A stretch of DNA of 64,000 nucleotides from Sphingobium nicotianae (GTDB lineage Bacteria; Pseudomonadota; Alphaproteobacteria; Sphingomonadales; Sphingomonadaceae). The stretch is taken from NCBI RefSeq assembly GCF_018603885.1, contig NZ_JAHGAW010000003.1, forward strand, positions 62,001 through 126,000, in the 5' to 3' direction. The notes under the pieces are model-generated. The model was not told the DNA's origin. It searched no databases and saw only the letters and a program-made list of their open reading frames with translations. Shown here in pieces: positions 55,443 through 63,949 of the stretch. Numbering within the stretch: the stretch's first letter is position 1; every line of letters begins with the position of its first letter. Both the position numbers and the translations under genes were made by a program.

Positions 55443-55531
55443 CCGTTCGCCCTGAGCTTGTCGAAGGGCCGTTCTTCTGCCTGAGACGCCGATAAGAAAA
55501 GGTCACCCTTCGAAAAGTTCAAGGCGAACGG
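55443..55531. repeat. Inverted repeat with 26-base arms behind pheT
   Basis: Left arm 55443-55468 and right arm 55506-55531 are inverted copies with three mismatches in 26 bases, separated by 37 bases. The arms contain the GTTCGCC and TCGAAGGG words shared with the repeats at 39865 and 48526. It lies between convergent genes (pheT and the exported protein). No T-tract. Probably a repeat element that also ends transcripts. Confidence 0.7.
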
Positions 55532-55571
55532 AACATAACGAGCGGTTCGATTTCCCCGGATGAGCGATCAT

Positions 55572-56120
55572 TTAGCGCTTCTTGCCCGGGATCGGCGCCG
55601 TGCCGCCCGCCGGCAGCCGGCAGCCGCGGCTGACCGCCAGCCCGTGCAAATAGCCGCGCCGGGCGAGGCCGGCATTGACAGCCGCGTCGAAACGCCGGTC
55701 GGCCGGGGCGGCGCCGCTCACCTCGCGCACCAGTCCGCGGAACGGGATGAGCGAATTGACCACGGCCTCGCCGCCCGCAGCGGCCAGCTTGCCAAACTTG
55801 TTCTCATTCTCGGCGCTGTTGCTGCCGAAGTCCGGCCCGATCACCGCGTTCAATTCGCCGATCGCCGCGACCACCGGCCGGCAGCCCTTGCCGGGATCGG
55901 CGTAAGGCTGCTTGACGGCGGCGGCGAGAATGGGCGGCACCTTGGCCTTGTCGATGCCGACATCGCGGCCCGGTTGGGTGACGATATGACCCGCTTTCTT
56001 CAGCGTATCGTCTTCCTTCTGCGGCGCCTCTTCCTTTTTCGGCTGCTCGGTCCGCTCCTGTGCGGAGACGGCGCCGTTCAGGCTCAACGCGGCGAGCAGG
56101 ATGATCGGACGGAACGACAT
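55572..56120 (-). CDS. Exported protein of unknown function (paralogue of 57502-58182)
   Basis: Seen: 182 residues. Signal peptide ending GAVSAQE; charged linker (ERTEQPKKEEAPQKE); then a conserved domain DTLKKAGHIVTQPGRDVGID, ENENKFGKLAAAGGEAVVNS, LIPFRGLVREVSGAAPADRR and AAVNAGLARRGYLHGLAVSR, then GC. I do not recognise the family. The domain is shared, block by block, with the protein at 57502-58182, so they are paralogues. Start ATG 56120 chosen because it puts the signal peptide first. Probably periplasmic. Confidence 0.82.
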   Translation of the reverse strand: MSFRPIILLAALSLNGAVSAQERTEQPKKEEAPQKEDDTLKKAGHIVTQPGRDVGIDKAKVPPILAAAVKQPYADPGKGCRPVVAAIGELNAVIGPDFGSNSAENENKFGKLAAAGGEAVVNSLIPFRGLVREVSGAAPADRRFDAAVNAGLARRGYLHGLAVSRGCRLPAGGTAPIPGKKR

Positions 56121-56194
56121 GGCGGTTTCCTCGCGCGGCTGACTACTCTTGTAACCAGCGGGACGAGCGGATGGTTCCGCGCGATGTCCCGCGC

Positions 56195-56497
56195 CTAGTG
56201 ATCGTCCTCGATCTCGTCGTCGGCGAGCGGAGCCGGGCGGGGATTCTTCTTGGCGTCGAGGATGAGCATCATGGCGACGCCGAGCACCGCGTCCGGACCC
56301 ATGTGCGGATCGAGGCCCTGGCGATGCATCCATTTGCTGAGCGTTCCGTTGCGCTCGAACACGCTCATCGCCATCAGCTCGATGCTGGCCATGAAATAGC
56401 TCGACGGCGGCTCAGGCTGGTCGCTGCGATCCGCGCTGACCTCCTCGAGATAGTGCAGGACCTCGTCCCTGATCATCCGCGTCTTGGTGTCGGCCAT
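56195..56497 (-). CDS. Small acidic protein of unknown function
   Basis: Seen: 100 residues, MADTKTRMIRDEVLHYLEEV at the start and an acidic tail ending ADDEIEDDH. Helical middle (YFMASIELMAMSVFERNGTL). Strong ribosome site GGAGGATCGA before ATG 56497, which is why that start is preferred to a longer frame. I do not recognise the family; it looks like a conserved hypothetical. Cytoplasmic. It sits upstream of the exported paralogue gene on the same strand (74-base gap) and is divergent from the epimerase. Confidence 0.75.
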   Translation of the reverse strand: MADTKTRMIRDEVLHYLEEVSADRSDQPEPPSSYFMASIELMAMSVFERNGTLSKWMHRQGLDPHMGPDAVLGVAMMLILDAKKNPRPAPLADDEIEDDH

Positions 56498-56651
56498 TCG
56501 ATCCTCCGATGCCGGGAGATTATCCCGCCCGGTCGCCGATAGCGCGTCGGAATGCCCAAGGCCAGCATCCGGAAGCAGGAACCGATGATCGGTTGCGCGC
56601 GCAGGGTCCAAGGCGATATCCCGCCATAGCAGGCGAAGGAGAACCCATTCG

Positions 56652-57521
56652 ATGATCGACATCACCGGCGATGGCCTCTCGGCGACGATCAATCCGCTCG
56701 GTGCCGAGCTGTGGAGCCTGAGTGACGGTACGGGCAGGCGGCTCCTGCACGATGGCGATCCGGCGATCTGGGTGGGACGCGCGCCCTTGCTCTTCCCGAT
56801 CGTCGGCGGCTTGCGGGACGACAGCTATCGTCTCGACGGGCTCCGCTACAGCATGGCTCGGCATGGCGTCGCGCGGCGCCAGAGCTTCGATCTCGTCGCG
56901 CAAGAGCCCGATCGCGCACTCTTCCGCCTCACCGACAACGAGGCGACTCGCGTCGCTTACCCTTTCGCGTTCCAGTTTGATGCCGAATTCAGCATCGACG
57001 GCGCGAGCCTGACGATGACTCTCAGCGCTACCAATGCCGGCGAGGCGGACATGCCGGTCAGTATGGGCTATCATCCCGCCTTCGCCTGGCCGCTGCCTTA
57101 TGGGCTGCCGCGCACCGACCATCGCATCCTGTTTGACGCGGCGGAGCCGGACACGCTCTGCCTGCTCGACAGCACGGGGCTCATCGCGACGGACGACAGG
57201 CCGAGCCCGGTCGACGGCCGCATGCTGGCGCTCAACGACGATATCTTCGCACAGGACGCGCTGATCTGGCGCCATCCGCGCAGCCGCGGCTGCCTCTATG
57301 GCGTGCCAGGCGGCCCGAATTTGCGCGTCGACTGGAGTGAGATGCCGAGCCTCGGCATCTGGACCAAGCCCGGCGCGACCTATGTTTGCATCGAGCCATG
57401 GGACGGCATCGCCGATCCGCAGGGCTTCGCGGGCGAGATATGGAACAAGCCCGGCATCCACCGCCTTGGCGCGGGCGAAAGCGTGACGCACTGGATGCGG
57501 GTCACTTTGACGCCGTCGTGA
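56652..57521 (+). CDS. Aldose 1-epimerase family protein
   Basis: Seen: 289 residues, galactose-mutarotase fold. LGAELWSLSDGTGRRLLHDG, WVGRAPLLFPIVGGLRDDSY, YSMARHGVARRQSFDLV with the conserved His, MGYHPAFAWPL with the second His, and IEPWDGIADPQG near the end. Known: relatives (YeaD/LacX type) interconvert anomers of hexoses or hexose phosphates. Its end overlaps the convergent exported-protein gene by 20 bases. No sugar operon nearby. Confidence 0.92.
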   Translation: MIDITGDGLSATINPLGAELWSLSDGTGRRLLHDGDPAIWVGRAPLLFPIVGGLRDDSYRLDGLRYSMARHGVARRQSFDLVAQEPDRALFRLTDNEATRVAYPFAFQFDAEFSIDGASLTMTLSATNAGEADMPVSMGYHPAFAWPLPYGLPRTDHRILFDAAEPDTLCLLDSTGLIATDDRPSPVDGRMLALNDDIFAQDALIWRHPRSRGCLYGVPGGPNLRVDWSEMPSLGIWTKPGATYVCIEPWDGIADPQGFAGEIWNKPGIHRLGAGESVTHWMRVTLTPS

Positions 57522-58182
57522 TCCGCGCGGGACAGTTCAGCACGACACCGATCCCGCGGACATAGCCGCGCCGCGCGAGGCCGGCATTGACGGCCGCGGT
57601 CTTGCGCCGGTCCGCGGGCGCGGCGCCTGAAATCTCGCGCACCAGGCTGCGGAAAGGGATCAGCGAGTTGACGACCATCTCGCCGCCGGCCAGCGCGATC
57701 TGGGTCGCCTTGTCCTCATTGGCCTTCTGGTTGGCGTCGAAATCGGCGCCCAGCGCCTGATTGAGCCGGGCAAGCTCATAATCGACCCAGGCGCAATTCT
57801 GCCGATGTAGCGGCGCATAAGGATCCTTCACCGCCTCCTGCAGCACCAGCGGTATGCTCGACTTGCTGATGCCGACATCGCGCGCCGGCTGGATCGCGAT
57901 CTTGCCGGCCTTGTCGAGCGCATCGTCGGTCCGGTCGACGCTCGGCGGCTGCGCTTGCGGCTGTTGCTGGGACGAGGTGGGAGAGGGCGTCGGCGAAGGC
58001 GTGGGCGCCGGATAGCGATAGGGCAGGCGCGGCGGCGGCCAATAGGGATCGGAAGAACCTTCCTGCGCCGCCAGCGAGCCATGCGTGACCGCCAAGATCA
58101 TACCGGCGACGAGGCAACCACCGCGGCGACCGGCTCGCCAGCGGGCACGATTGGCCGGAGATTCGATCAGCTTGCGGTTCAT
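57502..58182 (-). CDS. Exported protein of unknown function (paralogue of 55572-56120)
   Basis: Seen: 226 residues. A twin-Arg-like RAGRRGGCLVAGMILAV start and AAQE cleavage region, a Pro/Ser-rich stretch (YRYPAPTPSPTPSPTSS), then the same domain as the neighbour: DALDKAGKIAIQPARDVGIS, GEMVVNSLIPFRSLVREISG, AAPADRRKTAAVNAGLARRG. It has an extra cysteine in RQNCAWVD. Function unknown. Its 3' end overlaps the epimerase by 20 bases on the opposite strand. Start 58182 leaves 88 bases to prfC. Confidence 0.82.
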   Translation of the reverse strand: MNRKLIESPANRARWRAGRRGGCLVAGMILAVTHGSLAAQEGSSDPYWPPPRLPYRYPAPTPSPTPSPTSSQQQPQAQPPSVDRTDDALDKAGKIAIQPARDVGISKSSIPLVLQEAVKDPYAPLHRQNCAWVDYELARLNQALGADFDANQKANEDKATQIALAGGEMVVNSLIPFRSLVREISGAAPADRRKTAAVNAGLARRGYVRGIGVVLNCPARITTASK

Positions 58183-58270
58183 CCTCCGTTTTCCCTATAG
58201 GGGCCCGACTTTCATCGCGCTGAACCGAGTAACGCAGCGCGCTTCCCAACGATCCAGCACCGGTCACCCA

Positions 58271-59851
58271 ATGACGACTCCAGAGCGCCGCACCTTCGCA
58301 ATTATATCGCATCCCGACGCGGGAAAGACGACTCTTACCGAGAAGCTGCTGCTCGCCGGCGGCGCCATCCATCTCGCCGGCGAGGTCAAGGCGCGCGGTG
58401 CCAACCGGCGCGCACGCTCGGACTGGATGAAGATCGAGCAGCAGCGCGGCATCTCGGTGACCTCGTCGGTCATGACCTTCGAACGACCGCAGGCGGACGG
58501 CAGCATCATCACCTTCAACCTGCTCGACACGCCGGGCCACGAGGACTTCTCTGAGGATACCTACCGGACGCTGACTGCCGTCGACAGCGCCGTCATGGTG
58601 ATCGACGCGGCCAAGGGCATCGAGCCACAGACGCTCAAGCTGTTCGAGGTGTGCCGCCTGCGCTCGGTGCCGATCATCACCTTCGTCAACAAGGTCGATC
58701 GCGAGGGCCGCAATCCCTTCGAGCTGCTCGACGAGGTGGCGGACAAACTGGCTCTCGACGTCTGCCCGATGAGCTGGCCGGTCGGCATGGGCGGTGAGTT
58801 CGAGGGCATTTACGACTTCGCGACCAACCGGCTGTTCCAGCCGCACGGGCCGAGCCGCGAGTTTGACGACAGCTTCCAGCAATTCGCCGGCCTAGACGAT
58901 CCCAAGCTCGCCGCGGCCCTCTCCGCCCATGGCCTCGCCAAGCTGCGCGATGAGGCAGAGCTGGCGCAGGGCGGCTATGCGAGCTTCGATCTCAATGCCT
59001 ATCGCCATGGCGACCTGACGCCAGTCTATTTCGGCTCGGCACTCAAGCGCTTCGGCGTCGGTGAACTGATCGAGGCATTGGCGAGGTACGCGCCGCCGCC
59101 GCGCCCCCAGCCGGCCGAGCCGGCGCCGGTCGAACCCGAGCGCGGCGACGTCACCGGCTTCATCTTCAAGGTGCAAGCCAATATGGACCCGCAGCATCGC
59201 GACCGCATCGCCTTCATGCGGCTCTGCTCGGGCAGGTTCAAACGCGGCATGAAGCTGACGCCGAGCGGCACCGGCAAGCCGATGGCGGTCCATTCGCCGA
59301 TCCTTTTCTTCGCACAGGACCGCGAGATTGCCGATGAGGCTTTCCCCGGCGACATCATCGGCATCCCAAATCACGGCACCCTGCGGGTCGGCGACAGCCT
59401 CTCCGAAAAGGCGGACGTGCGCTTCACCGGCCTGCCGAATTTCGCGCCGGAAATCCTGCGCCGCATCGCGCTCAAGGATCCGACCAAGACCAAGCAGCTG
59501 CGCAAGGCGCTCGACGACCTTTCCGAGGAGGGCGTCATCCAGGTCTTCTATCCCGAGATCGGCAGTCAGTGGATCATCGGCGTGGTCGGCCAGCTCCAGC
59601 TCGAAGTTCTGATCTCGCGGCTGGAGGCGGAATACAAGGTGGAGGCGGTGTTGGAGCCGGCGCCGTTCGACACGGCCCGCTGGCTCTCCGGCGAGGCGCG
59701 CAAGCTCGACGACTTCTCGGGTATCAACCGCTCGAACATGGCCAAGGACCGGGACGGCAATCCGGTGTTCCTCGCGCGCTCCGCCTGGGATGTCGGCTAC
59801 CAGTCCGAGCGCAATCCGGACATCGCCTTCAGCGCGACCAAGGAGCGATAG
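58271..59851 (+). CDS. prfC: Peptide chain release factor 3
   Basis: Seen: 526 residues. GTPase motifs IISHPDAGKTTLTEKLLL near residue 11, NLLDTPGHEDFSEDTYRTL near 80 and FVNKVDREGRNPFELL near 138; domain II and III typical of RF3, with QFYPEIGSQWIIGVVGQLQL-like (here VFYPEIGSQWIIGVVGQLQL). Known: GTPase that frees RF1 or RF2 from the ribosome after termination. Start ATG 58271; the upstream frame overlaps the neighbouring gene and is a shadow. Confidence 0.97.
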   Translation: MTTPERRTFAIISHPDAGKTTLTEKLLLAGGAIHLAGEVKARGANRRARSDWMKIEQQRGISVTSSVMTFERPQADGSIITFNLLDTPGHEDFSEDTYRTLTAVDSAVMVIDAAKGIEPQTLKLFEVCRLRSVPIITFVNKVDREGRNPFELLDEVADKLALDVCPMSWPVGMGGEFEGIYDFATNRLFQPHGPSREFDDSFQQFAGLDDPKLAAALSAHGLAKLRDEAELAQGGYASFDLNAYRHGDLTPVYFGSALKRFGVGELIEALARYAPPPRPQPAEPAPVEPERGDVTGFIFKVQANMDPQHRDRIAFMRLCSGRFKRGMKLTPSGTGKPMAVHSPILFFAQDREIADEAFPGDIIGIPNHGTLRVGDSLSEKADVRFTGLPNFAPEILRRIALKDPTKTKQLRKALDDLSEEGVIQVFYPEIGSQWIIGVVGQLQLEVLISRLEAEYKVEAVLEPAPFDTARWLSGEARKLDDFSGINRSNMAKDRDGNPVFLARSAWDVGYQSERNPDIAFSATKER

Positions 59852-59858
59852 CGTACCG

Positions 59859-60407
59859 ATGCTTCGGACAGAGCGCCTGCGATTGGTGCCCTGGTCCGAC
59901 ACGCATCGCGGCGCGTTCGCGGCCATGAATGCCGATCCGGTCGTGATGGCCGATCTGGGCGGGCCTATCACGCAGGAGCAGAGCGACACCAAGCTGCGCC
60001 TGTATCGCGCGGCACAGCAGGAACGCGGCATTTCGCGCTGGGCCGTCGAGGACCGCGACGGCAGGTTTCTTGGCTATGCCGGCGTCATGCCGCGCCCCGA
60101 TCCCGATCATCCGCTCGGTCCCCACTATGAAATAGGCTGGCGATTCATTCGCTCCGCCTGGGGCCATGGCTATGCGACGGAGAGTGCCGGGGCAGCACTG
60201 GCTCATGCGGCGATGCATCTGCCAGGCACCGAGATTCTGGCTATGACGGCGCCGGACAACCGGAGATCGCAGGCGGTCGTTGCACGACTTACTCTGCTTC
60301 GCGCTCCGGAAAGGGACTATGTCTTCGTTGACCACATGTCCAATCGATGGCCAACCATCGTCTGGATAGCGCAGCAGGGATCCCGGCCGAGCTTTGACGC
60401 TTCTTAG
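59859..60407 (+). CDS. GNAT family N-acetyltransferase (RimJ-like)
   Basis: Seen: 182 residues. LRTERLRLVPWSDTHRGAFA at the start, GYAGVMPRPDP and YEIGWRFIRSAWGHGYATES with the acetyl-CoA loop (GHGYATE), typical of RimJ/RimL-type acetyltransferases. The C-terminal part is less regular than usual. Known: acetylates an unknown amine. Start ATG 59859, eight bases after prfC. It ends in a four-base convergent overlap with the KTSC gene (60404-60407). Confidence 0.88.
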   Translation: MLRTERLRLVPWSDTHRGAFAAMNADPVVMADLGGPITQEQSDTKLRLYRAAQQERGISRWAVEDRDGRFLGYAGVMPRPDPDHPLGPHYEIGWRFIRSAWGHGYATESAGAALAHAAMHLPGTEILAMTAPDNRRSQAVVARLTLLRAPERDYVFVDHMSNRWPTIVWIAQQGSRPSFDAS

Positions 60408-60625
60408 GAAGCCGCCCGAGCTTGCCCAGTCCGGTCGCGACGATAGGCGAACCGGTCGCGAATATGACTCTGGAAATACCGTCCCTTGGAGATGGCGCGG
60501 GCCAGTCCTGCTACGATCCGCTGCGGCACGTCGAAATAGCTGTAAGTCTCGCCGCTGACGAAGCGGATGTCGAGACGACAGGCGGCCGGATCATATTGAT
60601 AGCTGTGGATGACTGTGGAGGGCAT
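60404..60625 (-). CDS. KTSC domain protein
   Basis: Seen: 73 residues. STVIHSYQYDPAACRLDIRF, VSGETYSYFDVPQRIVAGLA and SKGRYFQSHIRDRFAYRR match the KTSC domain, a short stand-alone fold also found at the C-terminus of some lysyl-tRNA synthetases. Function unknown. Start at ATG 60625; an ATG nine bases upstream gives three more residues. Its TAA stop is read across the TAG of the convergent GNAT gene. Confidence 0.85.
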   Translation of the reverse strand: MPSTVIHSYQYDPAACRLDIRFVSGETYSYFDVPQRIVAGLARAISKGRYFQSHIRDRFAYRRDRTGQARAAS

Positions 60626-60682
60626 GACAGGCAAACGCGGCGCGCCGGCGCTGGTTTCCAGGCATCGCTTGACGACCCCACG

Positions 60683-62227
60683 CTAAATCCCGTCGATGAT
60701 CGCCTGCGCCGCCAGCCGGCCGGTCTGCGCGCCGCCGTTCATGAAGCCGGGCCAGGCATCGGACACATGCTCACCGGCAAAGAAGATCGGTCCCGATCGC
60801 GCGATCTGCTTGGCGACGCCCTGCTCCTCCAGCCAAAGCTGGCCGCCATATTTGATGAACTGGCCCGGCCGGAAATTGGTGTAGGCGCCGCGCGTGAAGG
60901 GATCGTCGAGCCAGCCGGTGACAAGGCTGTTCGGCAGCGCGGCGCCCGCCGGGTCGCCCATCGCGCCGCCGACCGCAGCTTCGACGCTGGCGCGCAGGCC
61001 GAGCCGATCGCGCGCGGCATTGACTTGATCGCCGCCGAGATACCAGGTGAGCGTACCGCCAGAGCCGGTCTGACCCATGGTGCATTCCCACACCTCGGCA
61101 AAGGTCGCGCCCTTGCTCAGGTCCCATGTCGAGCCGGCCGGCCCCATCGCGCTCTGCGCCCAAGGACGCGAGCGATAGGGCGCGTTGAGCTTGGCGCAGC
61201 GGCCGAGACGGACCTCCCTAGCGAAGGCGGCCCATTTGGGCGAGAAAAGCCCACCATGCGGCAGGGTGCCGAGCACGGGCGCGGGCACCGTCAGGATCAC
61301 GCGGTCGGCGGTGACCGGGGCACCGCGATCGAACCGCAATGTCACGCCGCCCGGCCCGCGCGAGATCGAGACCAGCCGGCGGTTGAGCTCGATCCTGTCG
61401 GCATGCAGCTTGGCAAGCGCCGCCGGGATCCGCCCCGAACCGCCGGCGAGCACATAATGCTCGTCGCTCTTGCCGAGAATCTCGTAGGCTTCGCCATCGA
61501 CGGTCGGCAGGTTGAAGATGAGCTGGACGGCGCTCGCCTCACGCGGCTCGGCACCGAACTCGGTGCGGATCGTCTGTTCCAGCAGCTGCCGCACCACCGG
61601 ATCGAGGAGCAGCGCGGCATGCTTGTCGAGATAGGCCGCGACCGAAATCGTATCGAGCTCGGCGATGGCCTTGTCCGGCTCGGAATCGAGCCGCTCGCTG
61701 TCGGCCGCGATCTGCCCGGCGATGGGCATGAGCGCCGCCGCGAACGCCTTGTCGTCGAGAATTCGCTTGTCGCGCAGCAGCACTTCGCGCCCAGGCATCG
61801 CCTTACGGTCGATCAGTGGAATGTCGAACCGCTTGGCCAGCGCCAGCATGTCGGCATGATCGCTGTTAACCAGCTGGCCCCCGATTTCGATCCAGCCGCC
61901 CGGGTTGTTCGCGTCGGGAACGGTGAACACCCGCCCGCCAACCCGGTTGCGTCCCTCGTAGAGGCGCGCCTCGATGCCTGCCTCTACCAGCTTGTCGAGC
62001 GCGACCAGTCCGGCGAGGCCGCTGCCGACGATCGCTACGCTGCGCGGCTTGGGGCCTGCCGCGACAGCCGGTGCGGCGGCCATTGCAGCGCCCGCGCCGA
62101 TCGCTTTGATGAGCGCGCGGCGGCTGATCCCGTCATGGCCCGGACGCGGCGAAGCCAGACCCTGCTGCTCACGAAGCTCCCGGCGGGCATGCTCCAGCGC
62201 CCGGCGAACCAGTGTCGAACCATGCAT
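60683..62227 (-). CDS. Flavin monoamine oxidase family protein with twin-arginine signal
   Basis: Seen: 514 residues. Twin-arginine signal GISRRALIKAIGAGAAMAAA near residues 33-52, then FAD site SVAIVGSGLAGLVALDKLVE, YEGRNRVGGRVFTV, and the C-terminal IFFAGEHVSDAWPGFMNGGA. Known: exported flavin amine oxidases of this type oxidise amines in the periplasm. Unlike the enzyme at 18106-19698 it has no cytochrome gene beside it. The two share only the family fold by eye. Substrate unknown. Followed by the KTSC gene with 57 bases between. Confidence 0.9.
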   Translation of the reverse strand: MHGSTLVRRALEHARRELREQQGLASPRPGHDGISRRALIKAIGAGAAMAAAPAVAAGPKPRSVAIVGSGLAGLVALDKLVEAGIEARLYEGRNRVGGRVFTVPDANNPGGWIEIGGQLVNSDHADMLALAKRFDIPLIDRKAMPGREVLLRDKRILDDKAFAAALMPIAGQIAADSERLDSEPDKAIAELDTISVAAYLDKHAALLLDPVVRQLLEQTIRTEFGAEPREASAVQLIFNLPTVDGEAYEILGKSDEHYVLAGGSGRIPAALAKLHADRIELNRRLVSISRGPGGVTLRFDRGAPVTADRVILTVPAPVLGTLPHGGLFSPKWAAFAREVRLGRCAKLNAPYRSRPWAQSAMGPAGSTWDLSKGATFAEVWECTMGQTGSGGTLTWYLGGDQVNAARDRLGLRASVEAAVGGAMGDPAGAALPNSLVTGWLDDPFTRGAYTNFRPGQFIKYGGQLWLEEQGVAKQIARSGPIFFAGEHVSDAWPGFMNGGAQTGRLAAQAIIDGI

Positions 62228-62340
62228 GACGAGCCCTCCCAGACAAGGTGGGGAGCATAGCGTCCGGCGGATGGCGACGAAATGAGGCAGCAGGCGGCCC
62301 GATCACGACCGGGCGCGCACGCAGCCCCATCCGGCGCAAC

Positions 62341-62715
62341 CTAGCTCGCATCGCTCTTGACCAGTTTGAGCTCAGCCGCGCGCGCTCCGCCCATATGGCT
62401 CATCCGGCCGTCGATCTGGCCGCCGGTGGCGATGCTGATCACGTCATAGGTGACCTCGCCTGTGATCCGCGCGCTGGCCTCGACGATCAGCTCCTCGGCG
62501 GTGATCGAGCCTTCGATCAGGCCACCGATGCGCGCGCTCCTGGCTGTGACGTGGCCGTGGATCGCGCTGTCCGGCCCCTGGACGAGCGCCGCGCAGGAGA
62601 GATCGCCCTCGATCCGTCCGTCGATATGCAGGTCCACGCTGGCCTCGACATTGCCCGTGATCACGACGTCACCGCCGATGATCGAAAAGGGCGTGTGTTT
62701 AGCCCCGGTAGCCAT
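62341..62715 (-). CDS. Bactofilin
   Basis: Seen: 124 residues. FSIIGGDVVITGNVEASVDL, HIDGRIEGDLSCAALVQGPD, AIHGHVTARSARIGGLIEGS and LIVEASARITGEVTYDVISI give the regularly spaced beta-helix turns of bactofilin, with short flexible ends. Known: bactofilins polymerise without nucleotides and position peptidoglycan enzymes. Start ATG 62715 overlaps the M23 peptidase by 17 bases, so the two are translationally coupled, matching known bactofilin-M23 partnerships. Confidence 0.92.
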   Translation of the reverse strand: MATGAKHTPFSIIGGDVVITGNVEASVDLHIDGRIEGDLSCAALVQGPDSAIHGHVTARSARIGGLIEGSITAEELIVEASARITGEVTYDVISIATGGQIDGRMSHMGGARAAELKLVKSDAS

Positions 62716-63949
62716 CGGGGGTGCGCCGCTTGGCGAGTTTCTGGACCTCGAGAACATCCTGCCTTGCCTCCAGAAAGGGGCGCGGGTTGACCGCCGCGCC
62801 GTTGACCCGCACTTCGAAATGCAGATGCGTGCCGGTCGAGCGGCCGGTTGAGCCCATGCGGGCGATCGCCTCGCCGCGCCTGACGTCCTGCCCGACATGC
62901 ACACCATAGCCGGAGAGATGCGCATAGCGAGTCATGAGCCCCTTGCCATGATCGACTTCCACGACATTGCCATAACCCTGGCGCGGCCCGACATAGCTTA
63001 TCCGGCCCGGCGCCGCGGCCAGGATTGGCTGACCATAAGCGCCACGGAAATCGAGGCCGGCGTGAAAGGCGAGCTGGCCGTTGAACGGATCGCGCCGATA
63101 GCCATAGGAGCTGGTCTCCATCGGTGCGGCGGTCGGCCGGCCGGAGGGGATCGCAGCCAGCGTCGTTTCCATCGCGTTGAGCCGTGTCAGCAACAGCGCC
63201 AGATCACGCAGCGCCGGTTCGGCGGCGATGGCGCTCGATGCGGGGACGAAGGGGCCGCCCTGCCCGTCCATATTGCTGTTCAGCGCGGCGGGATTGAGGC
63301 CGAAGCTGCGGATCGCCTTCTCGACCTTGGCGAGGCGCACCCGTGCGGCGCTCGTAATCGCGCGCTCCAGCGCGAACTGGCGCTGGCGCAGCTTGTCGAG
63401 CCGACCAATCTCCGGCGAAGCGGCGGTAAGCGGCTTGCCCTTGGCATCGGCCTTGGCGGGCGCTGGCTGTGCCGCGATCGTTGCGGAGGGATTGGCGTCC
63501 AGTATCTGCTCGATCGCCGCCTGACGCCGCTCGATATCGCGCGCGATCGCGTCGACGTCGCCGTGATAGGCCTTCACCTGCGCCTCCCGCGAGCTGATCG
63601 CCGCGCGGTCGCGCGCGACCCTGTTGCGCTCGAACAGCAGGCTCGCCTGACTCCACAGCATCGCCAGCGTGCCGGCCGCCCATAGCAGCAGCACCGCCGC
63701 AGCCATGCCTGCGACGATCATTTGAAAACGTGTCGAAATCCGGAGGAATCGCACATGTCCGCCAGTGCGGAGGAAGATCTCTCGCTCAGGCGCCAGAGAC
63801 AACAGATATGCGACCACCCCTCCGGGTCGTGGTTTGGAAGATGCCACCCGATTGCTCTTATATGCGTTATGTTTTGAGTTCCCGGCGCTAACAGATGGGT
63901 TCCCCCCGGGCGAATCGGCGCCTGGAACCCCGCGACGAATCGAAGGCAC
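62699..63949 (-). CDS. M23 family metallopeptidase, membrane anchored
   Basis: Seen: 416 residues. A basic N-terminus with REIFLRTGGHVRFLRISTRF, a transmembrane helix (about 78-98), a coiled coil (about 105-150 and 180-215), then an M23 domain near 285-400 with AFHAGLDFRG (zinc His, Asp) and GTHLHFEVRVNGAAVNPRPF. Known: M23 endopeptidases cut peptidoglycan cross-bridges. The long N-terminal extension up to ATG 63949 resembles related sphingomonad peptidases, so that start is kept. Overlapped at its 3' end by the bactofilin start. Confidence 0.92.
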   Translation of the reverse strand: MPSIRRGVPGADSPGGNPSVSAGNSKHNAYKSNRVASSKPRPGGVVAYLLSLAPEREIFLRTGGHVRFLRISTRFQMIVAGMAAAVLLLWAAGTLAMLWSQASLLFERNRVARDRAAISSREAQVKAYHGDVDAIARDIERRQAAIEQILDANPSATIAAQPAPAKADAKGKPLTAASPEIGRLDKLRQRQFALERAITSAARVRLAKVEKAIRSFGLNPAALNSNMDGQGGPFVPASSAIAAEPALRDLALLLTRLNAMETTLAAIPSGRPTAAPMETSSYGYRRDPFNGQLAFHAGLDFRGAYGQPILAAAPGRISYVGPRQGYGNVVEVDHGKGLMTRYAHLSGYGVHVGQDVRRGEAIARMGSTGRSTGTHLHFEVRVNGAAVNPRPFLEARQDVLEVQKLAKRRTPDGYRG

